NCBI RefSeq assembly: GCF_000620625.1
Contig: NZ_KK211157.1
Coordinates: forward strand, 62,001-126,000
DNA length: 64,000 nucleotides
Reading direction: 5' to 3'
Source of the DNA: Mycobacterium sp. URHB0044
GTDB taxonomy: Bacteria; Actinomycetota; Actinomycetes; Mycobacteriales; Mycobacteriaceae
The notes under the pieces are model-generated. The model had not been told where the DNA came from. It saw only the letters and a list, made by a program, of their open reading frames with translations, and searched no databases. This document shows, in pieces, positions 23,386 to 31,122 of the stretch (within the stretch, counting starts at the first letter, position 1; each line of letters starts with the position of its first letter). The position numbers and the translations under genes are program-made.

Positions 23386-23994
23386 CTACTTCTGGGTGAC
23401 CTTCTTGGCCGGAGCCTTCTTGGCCGGGGCCTTCTTGGCGGGAGCCTTCTTGGCCGGGGCCTTCTTGGCAGCTGCCTTTGCCGGAGCGGCAGCCTTCTCG
23501 GCCCGCTTCGGCAGCTCGACGCCGACCAGCTTGGCGGCGCGCTCGCCGACCGCGCGGGTCTGGGTGGCGACGGTGCCCAGCGCGTCCTGCGTTAGCTCGA
23601 CGGCCTGGTCGGTCACGCTCTCGACGCGGCCGGCGGCATCGGTGAAGCCGGGCTGGCTACGCAGGCGCTCCAGCGCGGCCTCGCCACGCTCGACGAGCTT
23701 GTTGTACGTGGCCGTCGCGGCCTCCGCGTAACCCTCGGCGGCCTTGCGCAGCTCGTCGCTGTTCAGGCGATCGCGGATCTCGGTGACCTGGCTGGGCAGC
23801 TCTTCCTGCAGCTTGGTGAGGCGCGCGCGGCGCTCCTCGACACGGGTGCTCGCGTCGGTGCGGGCCTCTTCGGCACGCTCACGCAGCGTGACCACGATCT
23901 CATTCACGGTGGCCAGCGCCAGGTCTGCGGCGCCGACGGCGGCGAGCAGCGGAGCCTTCAGGTCTTCGATGGTGGGCTGATTCTTCTCGGCCAT
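23386..23994 (-). CDS. hbhA: Heparin-binding haemagglutinin HbhA
   Basis: HbhA is a surface adhesin that binds heparan sulfate on epithelial cells in pathogenic mycobacteria. The 202-residue protein begins with a short hydrophobic helix (LLAAVGAADLALATVNEIVV), has a long alpha-helical coiled-coil rich in Glu/Arg (about residues 40-140), and ends in lysine-rich PAKKA repeats, the heparin-binding and methylation region. All expected parts are present. No signal peptide is visible, as in other HbhA proteins. The lysine repeats come from a 15-bp tandem DNA repeat. The XRE regulator gene precedes it by 65 bases. Confidence 0.95.
   Translation of the reverse strand: MAEKNQPTIEDLKAPLLAAVGAADLALATVNEIVVTLRERAEEARTDASTRVEERRARLTKLQEELPSQVTEIRDRLNSDELRKAAEGYAEAATATYNKLVERGEAALERLRSQPGFTDAAGRVESVTDQAVELTQDALGTVATQTRAVGERAAKLVGVELPKRAEKAAAPAKAAAKKAPAKKAPAKKAPAKKAPAKKVTQK
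23401..23475 (-). repeat. 15-bp tandem repeat encoding the HbhA lysine tail
   Basis: Five adjacent 15-base units begin at 23401, 23416, 23431, 23446 and 23461, each reading CTTCTTGG followed by C-rich sequence on the + strand; the first four are nearly identical and the fifth diverges. Each encodes one AKKAP-type unit. Copy number could change by slippage and alter the heparin-binding tail. Confidence 0.85.
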
Positions 23995-24059
23995 GTTGGA
24001 TGGTTCCTCTCTCGGATTCTTTGTTGATGTCGTTTTTCTAGTGAGCGGTAGATCGGGAA

Positions 24060-24452
24060 TCAGTCAGTGACGGGCTCCTCATCTACGGCTTCGTTCTGTT
24101 CGCAAAACGACGTATAGATGTCGAGCAGCACCTGCTTCTGCCGCTCGGTGATCGCGGTGTCACAGACGATGGCGTCCCGGACCTCACTCGGCTCGCTCGG
24201 TTCCAAGATCCCGGCCCGCACGTACAGCACTTCGGCGGACACTCGCAACGCCTTCGCGATCTGGTTGAGCACGTCGGCGGACGGCTTGCGCAATCCCCGC
24301 TCGATCTGGCTCAGGTAGGGATTGCTGACACCGGCCTTCTCGGCCAGCTGCCGGACCGACACCTGCGCGGCTTCGCGCTGACTTCGGATGAAACTCCCGA
24401 TGTCCTGCGCAGCGTTGGTGACGACAGCTGCCAGCTTCTCGTCCTGCGGCAT
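24060..24452 (-). CDS. XRE-family transcriptional regulator (Rv0474-type)
   Basis: The 130-residue protein has an N-terminal Cro/C1 helix-turn-helix (IGSFIRSQREAAQVSVRQLA, then VSNPYLSQIERGLRKPSADV) and a short helical C-terminal part with no sensor domain. The HTH sequence is like ClgR and PopR-type actinobacterial regulators. A GGGGG ribosome site lies 7 bases before the ATG. It is directly upstream of hbhA in the same direction, so it may regulate hbhA and itself. A GCAAG-CA-CTTGC repeat lies in its upstream region. Confidence 0.87.
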   Translation of the reverse strand: MPQDEKLAAVVTNAAQDIGSFIRSQREAAQVSVRQLAEKAGVSNPYLSQIERGLRKPSADVLNQIAKALRVSAEVLYVRAGILEPSEPSEVRDAIVCDTAITERQKQVLLDIYTSFCEQNEAVDEEPVTD

Positions 24453-24518
24453 GTTCGACCCCCTCTGCGATTAACCGGTTGGCTTCGAAATCAACCGTAC
24501 GACGGGGTGCTAACTTTT

Positions 24519-24530
24519 GCAAGCACTTGC
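24519..24530. promoter_or_regulatory. Inverted repeat upstream of the XRE regulator
   Basis: GCAAG-CA-CTTGC is a perfect 5+5 inverted repeat about 67 bases upstream of the XRE gene start and 10 bases from the DUF445 stop; looser flanking symmetry (GCTA at 24509 and TAGC at 24534) extends it. It is a candidate operator for the regulator itself. Support is symmetry and position only. Confidence 0.35.
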
Positions 24531-24539
24531 TAGCGCAGG

Positions 24540-25913
24540 TCAGAACAGTAGCTGGGCTATCGAATAGATCGCGAGGCCGGCGAGCGAACCCACCACCGTG
24601 CCGTTGATCCGGATGAATTGCAGGTCACGGCCAACGTGCAATTCGATGCGCCGACTGGCCTCGTCCGCGTCCCAGCGCTCGATGGTCTCGGTGATGATCG
24701 CTGTGATCTCCGTCCCATACTGCTCGACGAGGTGCTGGGCAGCCCGCACGATCCAGTTGTCGACCTTGTCGCGCAGCTCCGAGTCGTCGCGCAACGACTC
24801 ACCGATGTGCACCACCGAATCGGCGATGCGTGAGCGCAGTGCCGACGACGGGTCGTCCACGGACTCCAGAATGATGCGCTTGGCCGCGGTCCACGCCGTC
24901 TCGGCGGCCCTCGCGACCTCGTCGCGCGCCATGATCTGTTCCTTGACGTTCTCGGCGCGCGCGATCGTCGCCTCGTCGTGCTGCAGATCGGCGGCGAACT
25001 CGAACAGGAACTTGGTGGCCGAGCGGCGAAGTTCGTGGTCGGGGTTGCGCCGCACCTTGTCGGTGAAGTCCATCAACTCGCGATGGATCCGGTCCCCGAC
25101 CAGGTGGTCCACCCAGCGCGGCGACCAGGTCGGCGAGTCCCGCTCGATGACCCTCTCGATGACCTCGCCGGCATTCAGGGACCACTCGAACGCCCGGTCG
25201 GCCAGCAACTGGATCAGCGCCTCCTGACGCCCCTCCTGCAACAGGCTGGCCAGCACCCGGCCGATCGGTGGGCCCCACTGCGGCTCGGCGATCCGCTTGA
25301 CGATCATCCGGTCGAGCACCTGCTGCACGTCCTCGTCACGCAGCATCTCGACCAACACCCGCAACACCGTCGACGCCTCCGCGGCGACCCGCTCGGCGTG
25401 CGAGGCGTCGGATAGCCACTTGCCCATCCGCCCGGCCACCTCGGCGTCGCGGAGCTTGGTCTCCACGACCGCGGGCGACATGAAGTTCTCCCTGACGAAG
25501 GCGCCGAGGCCCTCGCCCAGCTGGTCCTTCTTGCGCTTGATGATCGCGGTGTGCGGGATCGGGATGCCGAGCGGGTGCTTGAACAGGGCCGTCACCGCAA
25601 ACCAGTCGGCCAGCGCGCCGACCATGCCCGCCTCGGCGGCGGCCCGCACGTAACCGACCCAGGGTGCGGCACCGACGGACTGCGCCCACGTGCACAGCAG
25701 GAAGATCACGGTCGCTGCGAGCAGGAAACTCACCGCGACGACCTTCATCCGGCGCAGTCCGCGGCGCCGCTCGGCGTCCGCGGCCGAGTCGGCTCCGGCC
25801 AGTGATTCGGCAAAACCCTGGCGCGGCTCGGCCGTGTGTCCTGGTGGGAAACGGTGTACCACGCTTCCATCATCCGCCATCGCGCCACCGGCGGTCCCGA
25901 TCCGATCGGCCAT
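24540..25913 (-). CDS. DUF445 family membrane protein (Rv0473-type)
   Basis: The 457-residue protein matches the DUF445 family: two N-terminal membrane helices (VVAVSFLLAATVIFLLC and the region AGMVGALADWFAVTALF with the conserved HPLGIPIPHTAIIKRKKDQLG block), a long alpha-helical soluble part with coiled-coil character, and one C-terminal helix (VVGSLAGLAIYSIAQLLF). Starts at 25913 or 25880 are both possible; I prefer 25913 because it gives the recalled family length, though neither has a good ribosome site. The frame upstream of this is antisense to the TetR gene and not real. Function unknown. Confidence 0.85.
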   Translation of the reverse strand: MADRIGTAGGAMADDGSVVHRFPPGHTAEPRQGFAESLAGADSAADAERRRGLRRMKVVAVSFLLAATVIFLLCTWAQSVGAAPWVGYVRAAAEAGMVGALADWFAVTALFKHPLGIPIPHTAIIKRKKDQLGEGLGAFVRENFMSPAVVETKLRDAEVAGRMGKWLSDASHAERVAAEASTVLRVLVEMLRDEDVQQVLDRMIVKRIAEPQWGPPIGRVLASLLQEGRQEALIQLLADRAFEWSLNAGEVIERVIERDSPTWSPRWVDHLVGDRIHRELMDFTDKVRRNPDHELRRSATKFLFEFAADLQHDEATIARAENVKEQIMARDEVARAAETAWTAAKRIILESVDDPSSALRSRIADSVVHIGESLRDDSELRDKVDNWIVRAAQHLVEQYGTEITAIITETIERWDADEASRRIELHVGRDLQFIRINGTVVGSLAGLAIYSIAQLLF

Positions 25914-25952
25914 GGTCGGCGGATCAGCCGTATTATCAAGGGGAACTAGGGA

Positions 25953-26672
25953 ATGGATTGCGCGACAGTGGCACAACAAACCCCAGCGGGGGTGATCAAG
26001 ACCGACGGTCGCAAACGACGCTGGCACCAGCACAAAGTCGATCGCCGCAGCGAGCTCGTCGACGGGACGCTCGAAGCGATCCGCCGACGCGGCAGCAACG
26101 TCAGCATGGACGAGATCGCCGCGGAGATCGGTGTTTCCAAGACGGTGCTGTACCGCTACTTCGTCGACAAGAACGACCTGACGACGGCTGTGATGATGCG
26201 GTTCGCGCAGACGACGTTGATCCCCAACATGGCGGCCGCGCTGTCGTCGAACCTCGACGGCTTCGACCTGACCCGCGAAATCATCCGGGTCTACGTCGAC
26301 ACCGTCGCCGCCGAACCCGAGATCTACCCGTTCGTGATGGCCAACAGCTCGGCGAGCAAGAGCAAGGCCGTTGCCGAGTCGGAGAAGATCATCGCGCGGA
26401 TGCTCGGGGTCATGCTGCGCCGACGGATGCAGCAGGTCGGAATGGACACGCATGGCGCTCAGCCGTGGGCGTTCATGATCGTCGGCGGCGTGCAGTTGGC
26501 CACCCACTCCTGGATGTCACACCCCAGGATGACGGCCGACGAGCTGATCGACTACCTGACGATGCTGTCCTGGAACGCACTGTGCGGCATCGTGGAAGTG
26601 GGCGGATCGCTCGAGAAATTCAACGCGATGTCGCATCCGTCGCCGATTCTGCCTGCGCGACTGCTTGACTGA
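25953..26672 (+). CDS. TetR-family regulator, MadR-like (Rv0472c-type)
   Basis: This 239-residue protein has a TetR HTH around residues 35-80 (NVSMDEIAAEIGVSKTVLYR, then YFVDKNDLTTAVMMRF) and an all-helical ligand-binding domain. Its position beside the DUF445 and PcaA genes matches Rv0472c, which I recall as MadR, a repressor of the mycolate desaturases DesA1 and DesA2 that responds to acyl-CoA. AAGGGGA lies 9 bases before the ATG. It is divergent from the DUF445 gene across about 40 bases and is followed after 4 bases by the PPK2 gene. The MadR name is by synteny, not ligand evidence. Confidence 0.82.
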   Translation: MDCATVAQQTPAGVIKTDGRKRRWHQHKVDRRSELVDGTLEAIRRRGSNVSMDEIAAEIGVSKTVLYRYFVDKNDLTTAVMMRFAQTTLIPNMAAALSSNLDGFDLTREIIRVYVDTVAAEPEIYPFVMANSSASKSKAVAESEKIIARMLGVMLRRRMQQVGMDTHGAQPWAFMIVGGVQLATHSWMSHPRMTADELIDYLTMLSWNALCGIVEVGGSLEKFNAMSHPSPILPARLLD

Positions 26673-26676
26673 TGGG

Positions 26677-27546
26677 ATGAGCCCCAACGGCGACGATCTC
26701 CCCTCCCTCTGGACACACGAGCCGCACGTTCACCTCGAGTTCAGGCCCGGCTCGCTGGTATCCGACATCGACACCCACGCCACCCCTGGATTCAAGGGGT
26801 CCAAGAGCGATGCACCCGACCTGCAAACCGAACGCAACGAACGCTTCGCCACGCTGCAGGAGATGCTCTACGCGAGCAGCCGGTCCGGCGACACCCGCTC
26901 GGTACTGCTGGTCCTACAGGGCATGGACACCGCGGGCAAGGGCGGCATCGTCAAACACGTTGTGGGAGCAGGAAACCCGCAAGGCATTCAATACACCAGC
27001 TTCGGCAAGCCCACGGACGAGGAGCTGACACATGATTACCTGTGGCGGATCCGCAACGCGCTTCCCACGGCCGGCCACCTCGGGGTGTTCGACCGCTCGC
27101 ATTACGAGGACGTGCTGATCGTGCGCGTGCACGACCTGGTGCCGCCCGACGTGTGGGGCGCCCGCTACGACGAGATCAATGCCTTCGAGAAGGAGTTGGT
27201 CGACGGCGGCACGACGGTCGTCAAGGTCGCCATGTTCGTCTCGCTCGACGAGCAGCGCAAGCGGCTCGCCAAGCGGCTGGACCGCCCCGACAAGTACTGG
27301 AAGTACAACCCCGCCGACATCGACGAGCGCCTGTTGTGGCCGAAGTACCAGGAGGCCTACCAGGCAGTGCTGGACCGCACCTCGACGGAATACGCACCGT
27401 GGCACGTCATTCCCTGCGACCGCAAGTGGTATGCGCGACTGGCCATCACCGAATTGCTGATCGAGGCACTGGAAGGTCTCGACCTCAGTTGGCCGCCAGC
27501 CGATTTCGACGTCGAGGCGGAGAAGAAGCGACTGGCTTCGGCCTGA
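26677..27546 (+). CDS. Polyphosphate kinase 2 family protein (AMP/ADP-type)
   Basis: PPK2 enzymes use polyphosphate to phosphorylate nucleotides, or the reverse. The 289-residue protein has Walker A LLVLQGMDTAGKGGIVKHVV, the lid region, and Walker B GVFDRSHYEDVLIVRVHDL; the QGMD form of Walker A is typical of the class that acts on AMP or ADP rather than the FEGRD form of class I. Ending blocks WKYNPADIDERLLWPKYQEA and WHVIPCDRKWYARL are typical. I use the ATG at 26677; an upstream TTG overlaps the TetR stop. The gene follows TetR by 4 bases. It is absent at this place in M. tuberculosis as I recall it. Confidence 0.9.
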   Translation: MSPNGDDLPSLWTHEPHVHLEFRPGSLVSDIDTHATPGFKGSKSDAPDLQTERNERFATLQEMLYASSRSGDTRSVLLVLQGMDTAGKGGIVKHVVGAGNPQGIQYTSFGKPTDEELTHDYLWRIRNALPTAGHLGVFDRSHYEDVLIVRVHDLVPPDVWGARYDEINAFEKELVDGGTTVVKVAMFVSLDEQRKRLAKRLDRPDKYWKYNPADIDERLLWPKYQEAYQAVLDRTSTEYAPWHVIPCDRKWYARLAITELLIEALEGLDLSWPPADFDVEAEKKRLASA

Positions 27547-27561
27547 AGCTCCGCCGAGCGC

Positions 27562-28428
27562 CTATTTGACCAGGGTGAACTGGCCGACGTTGGTGATGCC
27601 GCGACGGAAGAAGTCGGCGCAACCGGTCAGATACTTCATGTAGCGCTCATAGATCTCGTCGGACGTGATGGCGATGGCCTCGACCTTGTTGTCCTGCAGA
27701 TTCTGGGCCCACATCTCCAGCGTGCGGGCATAGTGCGGGCGCAGCAGATGCGTGCGCGTCAGCGTGAAACCCGAATCCGCTGCCAGCCGATCGATGTCCT
27801 CGGTGGCGGGAAGCTCGCCTCCGGGGAAGATCTCCTTGCCGATGAACTGCATGAACTTCAGATCGCTGATGGTGACCGTGATGCCGTTCTCGCGGAAGAA
27901 CTTCTGCGTGTGCGCGAGGATCGTGTGCAGCAGCATCCGCCCGTCGCTCGGGAGGATCCCGTACGCCTTCTCGAAGAACGCGGGATAACGCTCCTTCTTG
28001 AACGCCTCGAACGCGCCGATCGACACGATTCGATCGACCGGCTCGTCGAATTCCTCCCAGCCCTGCAGCCGCACGTCCACCGAGCGTGACGATGAAACCT
28101 TCGCGAGCCTCGCGGAGCTGTACTCGAACTGATTGCGGCTCAGCGTGATTCCGATCACGTTGACGTCGTACTTCTCCACGGCGAGCTCCAGGGCACCGCC
28201 CCAGCCGCACCCCACGTCGAGCAATGTCATGCCGGGCCGAAGGTCGAGCTTGCCAAGTGCGAGATCGAACTTCGCGATTTGCGCTTGTTCCAGCGTCATG
28301 TCGTCGCGCTCGAAGTAGGCGCACGTGTAGCCCATGGTCGGGCCTAGGAACAAGGCGAAGAACTCATCGGAAATGTCGTAGATCGACTGAGACTCTTCGT
28401 AATACGGCGACAGCTCGAGCTCTGACAT
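27562..28428 (-). CDS. pcaA: Mycolic acid cyclopropane synthase, PcaA-type (Rv0470c-type)
   Basis: These SAM-dependent enzymes add a methylene across cis double bonds of meromycolate chains bound to AcpM. The 288-residue protein opens YYEESQSIYDISDEFFALFL, the usual N-terminal lid, followed by SAM motif I LLDVGCGWGGALELAVEKY, IGITLSRNQ, and the bicarbonate-site region CAYFERDDMTLEQAQ. The length is right for CmaA/MmaA/PcaA proteins. AGGGG lies upstream of the ATG. PcaA is assigned by position next to the FadB2 and Icl genes; sequence alone cannot separate it from MmaA2. The second gene cmaA2 is missing from its usual place. Confidence 0.88.
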   Translation of the reverse strand: MSELELSPYYEESQSIYDISDEFFALFLGPTMGYTCAYFERDDMTLEQAQIAKFDLALGKLDLRPGMTLLDVGCGWGGALELAVEKYDVNVIGITLSRNQFEYSSARLAKVSSSRSVDVRLQGWEEFDEPVDRIVSIGAFEAFKKERYPAFFEKAYGILPSDGRMLLHTILAHTQKFFRENGITVTISDLKFMQFIGKEIFPGGELPATEDIDRLAADSGFTLTRTHLLRPHYARTLEMWAQNLQDNKVEAIAITSDEIYERYMKYLTGCADFFRRGITNVGQFTLVK

Positions 28429-28606
28429 ATGGCTACCCCTCGTCCTCGTCCGGTGAACGACGGCCAGGTAGCGGAGCTTGGCGAAAAAGCCTGCTGCACA
28501 AGGCCCCCGACCAAGTCGCCAGGGACACTACCACAACGTAGCCTAGCTAACGAATAGGCGGGTTGCTAGCGGCGTGTCGCCGAAATTGCCCAAGCGACCG
28601 TCAATA

Positions 28607-29461
28607 TCAGTACGAATAGAAGCCCTGCCCCGACTTCTTCCCGAGCTGGCCGGCCTCGACCATGCGCAGCAAGAGCGGCGGCGGGCCGTAGAGCGGCTCC
28701 TTGAACTCCTCGTACATCTTGTCGGCGATGAGCTTCAAGGTATCCAACCCGACCAGGTCAGAGAGCCGCAGCGGACCCATCGGATGCGACAGCCCGGCCA
28801 CCACGGCCTTGTCGACGTCCTCGATGGTGGCGAACCCGGCCTCGACCATCCGGATGGCCGAGAGCAGGTAGGGCACCAGCAGGGCGTTCACCACGAATCC
28901 GGAACGGTCGGAGCAGCGCACGACTTGCTTGCCCAGCACCGAGCCCGCGAACTCCTCGGTTCGCTTCAGCGCGTCGTCCGAGGTGACCAGCGTCGAGATG
29001 AGCTCGACGAGGGGAAGCACCGGCACCGGATTGAAGAAGTGCAGGCCAAGCACGCGCTGTGGATTCTTGGTGGCCGCGGCGATCCGCATGATGGGGATGC
29101 TGGACGTGTTCGACGCCAGCACGGCGTCCGGGTCGGTGATGATCTCGTCCAGCTCGGCGAAGACCTTGGCCTTGACCTTGTCGTCCTCGACGATCGCCTC
29201 GATCACCAGCTGCCGGTCGGCGAAGTCCGCCAGGTTCGTGGTGAAGGCCAGCCGGCCGAGCGTGGCATCGCGATCTTCGGCACTGAGCTTGCCCTTGGCC
29301 GCGGCCCGGTCCAGCGACGCGGTGATGCGGGCCTTGCCGGCATCCAGCAGCTCAGCTGCGGGCTCGTACACCAAGACCTGCGCACCAGCCTTCGCACTCA
29401 CCTCGGCGATGCCGCCGCCCATCTGCCCGGCGCCGATCACGCCAACTCGTTCGATAGTCAC
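28607..29461 (-). CDS. fadB2: 3-hydroxybutyryl-CoA dehydrogenase FadB2
   Basis: This NAD(P)-dependent enzyme interconverts 3-hydroxybutyryl-CoA and acetoacetyl-CoA. The 284-residue protein has the Rossmann motif RVGVIGAGQMGGGIAEVSAK, LVIEAIVEDDKVK, the substrate block VLASNTSSIPIMRIA, the catalytic histidine in GLHFFNPVPVLPLVE, and the C-terminal helical domain FVVNALLVPYLLSAIRMVEA. I take the GTG at 29461 because AAGGGAG sits 5-6 bases upstream; a longer ATG-started frame adds an unlikely N-terminus. The gene follows icl in the same direction with 113 bases between, linking short-chain acyl-CoA use and the glyoxylate shunt. Confidence 0.94.
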   Translation of the reverse strand: MTIERVGVIGAGQMGGGIAEVSAKAGAQVLVYEPAAELLDAGKARITASLDRAAAKGKLSAEDRDATLGRLAFTTNLADFADRQLVIEAIVEDDKVKAKVFAELDEIITDPDAVLASNTSSIPIMRIAAATKNPQRVLGLHFFNPVPVLPLVELISTLVTSDDALKRTEEFAGSVLGKQVVRCSDRSGFVVNALLVPYLLSAIRMVEAGFATIEDVDKAVVAGLSHPMGPLRLSDLVGLDTLKLIADKMYEEFKEPLYGPPPLLLRMVEAGQLGKKSGQGFYSY

Positions 29462-29558
29462 TGCAACTCCCTTGGACTCCGGACAGCCGTCAGGCCCCGC
29501 CCGCATGCACGGACGAGGCCTGACGCTATCAACTGACTTCTAGTGGCTCCGGCTGTCG

Positions 29559-29584
29559 GTTCCACTTCGCTCGCTCAGTGGAAC
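29559..29584. other. Hairpin overlapping the icl stop codon
   Basis: GTTCCACT and AGTGGAAC form a perfect 8-bp stem around a 10-base loop, and the icl stop codon (29575-29577) lies across the loop and arm. No U-tract follows on the icl transcript, so it is not a standard intrinsic terminator; RNA stabilisation or a weak terminator are both possible. Confidence 0.5.
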
Positions 29585-30861
29585 TGACCCTCTTCGGTCG
29601 AGCCCGCGAGCGCGGTAGTCGACGACGTCGGGTCCACGGTCGTGGCGATCCGGTCGAAGTAGCCTGCGCCGACCTCGCGCTGGTGCTTCGTGGCGGTGTA
29701 ACCGCGCTCCTCGGCGGCGAACTCGCGCTCCTGCAGCTCGACGTAGGCGCTCATCTGGTTGCGGGCGTAGCCGTGGGCCAGATCGAACATCGAGTAGTTG
29801 AGGGCGTGGAAGCCGGCCAGCGTGATGAACTGGAACTTGAAGCCCATCGCGCCGAGCTCGTTCTGGAACTTCGCGATGGTCGCGTCGTCCAGGTGCTGCT
29901 TCCAGTTGAACGACGGCGAGCAGTTGTAGGCCAGCATCTGGTCGGGGAACTCGCTCTTGACGCCCTCGGCGAACTTCTTCGCGAGCTCCAGGTCCGGGGT
30001 GCCGGTCTCCATCCAGATGAGGTCGGAGTACGGCGCGTAGGACTTGGCGCGGGCGATGCAGGGCTCGAGGCCGTTCTTGACCCGGTAGAAGCCTTCCTTG
30101 GTCCGCTCACCGGTGATGAACGGCTGGTCGCGCTCGTCGACGTCCGAGGTGATCAGCGTGGCCGCCTCGGCGTCGGTGCGGGCGATGACGACGGTGGGAA
30201 CGTCGGCGACGTCGGCCGCCAGGCGAGCCGAGGTCAGGGTGCGGATGTGCTGCTGGGTCGGGATCAGCACCTTGCCACCGAGGTGGCCGCACTTCTTCTC
30301 CGACGCCAGCTGGTCCTCCCAGTGCGAACCGGCGACACCGGCGGCGATCATGGCCTTCTGCAGCTCGTACACGTTCAGTGCGCCACCGAAGCCGGCTTCA
30401 CCGTCGGCGACGATCGGGGCCAGCCAGTTCTCGACGGACCGGTCGCCCTCGACCTTGGCGATCTGGTCGGCGCGCAGCAGCGCGTTGTTGATCCGGCGGA
30501 TGACCTGCGGCACCGAGTTGGCCGGGTAGAGGCTCTGGTCGGGGTAGGTGTGACCGGACAGGTTGGCGTCGCCGGCGACCTGCCACCCGGACAGGTAGAT
30601 GGCCTTCAGGCCGGCACGAACCTGCTGCACGGCCTGGTTGCCGGTCAGCGCGCCGAGGGAGTTGACGTACTCCATGTCGTGCAGCTGCTCCCACAGCACC
30701 TCCGCGCCGCGGCGGGCCAGCGTGCTCTCCTCGACCACATGGCCTTGCAGGGCCACGACGTCTTCGGCCGTGTAGGTGCGCTCGATGCCCTTCCAACGCG
30801 GGTTGGTGTTCCAGTCGTGCTGGATCTGTTCCGGGCTCTTCGGTGTGCCAACGGTGGACAT
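29575..30861 (-). CDS. icl1: Isocitrate lyase
   Basis: Isocitrate lyase splits isocitrate into glyoxylate and succinate, allowing growth on acetate and fatty acids; in mycobacteria it also serves the methylcitrate cycle. The 428-residue protein contains the active-site signature EKKCGHLGGKVLIPTQQH with the catalytic cysteine, plus PIVADGEAGFGG, IARTDAEAATL and MLAYNCSPSFNW, and has the length of Icl1. AAGGAG precedes the ATG with good spacing. RamB, encoded 1.2 kb away, is the known regulator of this gene in other mycobacteria, and TTTGC-core sites lie upstream. Confidence 0.98.
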   Translation of the reverse strand: MSTVGTPKSPEQIQHDWNTNPRWKGIERTYTAEDVVALQGHVVEESTLARRGAEVLWEQLHDMEYVNSLGALTGNQAVQQVRAGLKAIYLSGWQVAGDANLSGHTYPDQSLYPANSVPQVIRRINNALLRADQIAKVEGDRSVENWLAPIVADGEAGFGGALNVYELQKAMIAAGVAGSHWEDQLASEKKCGHLGGKVLIPTQQHIRTLTSARLAADVADVPTVVIARTDAEAATLITSDVDERDQPFITGERTKEGFYRVKNGLEPCIARAKSYAPYSDLIWMETGTPDLELAKKFAEGVKSEFPDQMLAYNCSPSFNWKQHLDDATIAKFQNELGAMGFKFQFITLAGFHALNYSMFDLAHGYARNQMSAYVELQEREFAAEERGYTATKHQREVGAGYFDRIATTVDPTSSTTALAGSTEEGQFH

Positions 30862-30991
30862 TGGTGCTCCTTCGGGTTTGCAAGTCGCTGCACGAAGCGC
30901 GTCGTCGTTGTTAACGCTGCAGCGGGCTTCACTTGTGTGCTAACTCGAGGATGCACTAACCCATATCCGCAGGTCCACCCGTTTAGGTTGC

Positions 30992-31108
30992 CAATTTTCG
31001 CCAACGCTGCGCGTTAACTCGCTAACTTTGCGAAGGTGGCCAACACCTGAACCGGTTCAGAAGTTACCGTGAAGTAACGAATTTTCGCAGGTCAGTACGC
31101 TCGTACTG
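30992..31108. promoter_or_regulatory. icl upstream region: RamB-like sites and two palindromes
   Basis: The 261-base gap upstream of icl holds three TTTGC/TTTCGC-core elements: CAATTTTCGCCAA (30992-31004), AACTTTGCGAAG (31024-31035) and CGAATTTTCGCAGG (31079-31092), resembling RamB sites of Corynebacterium and M. tuberculosis; another TTTGCAA lies at 30877-30883 in the leader. Between them is a perfect 14-bp palindrome CTGAACCGGTTCAG (31047-31060), and CAGTACG-CT-CGTACTG lies at 31093-31108. RamB control is inferred by motif and family. The palindromes have no assigned protein. Confidence 0.5.
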
Positions 31109-31122
31109 TTAAAACTCCGAAC

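Noticed and set aside
23401..23475. CRISPR or intergenic satellite from the 15-bp repeats
   Set aside because: The repeats are inside hbhA and encode its lysine tail in frame.
24540..26507. A 655-codon version of the DUF445 protein
   Set aside because: The first 200 codons are antisense to a clear TetR gene; the DUF445 family length starts near 25913 or 25880.
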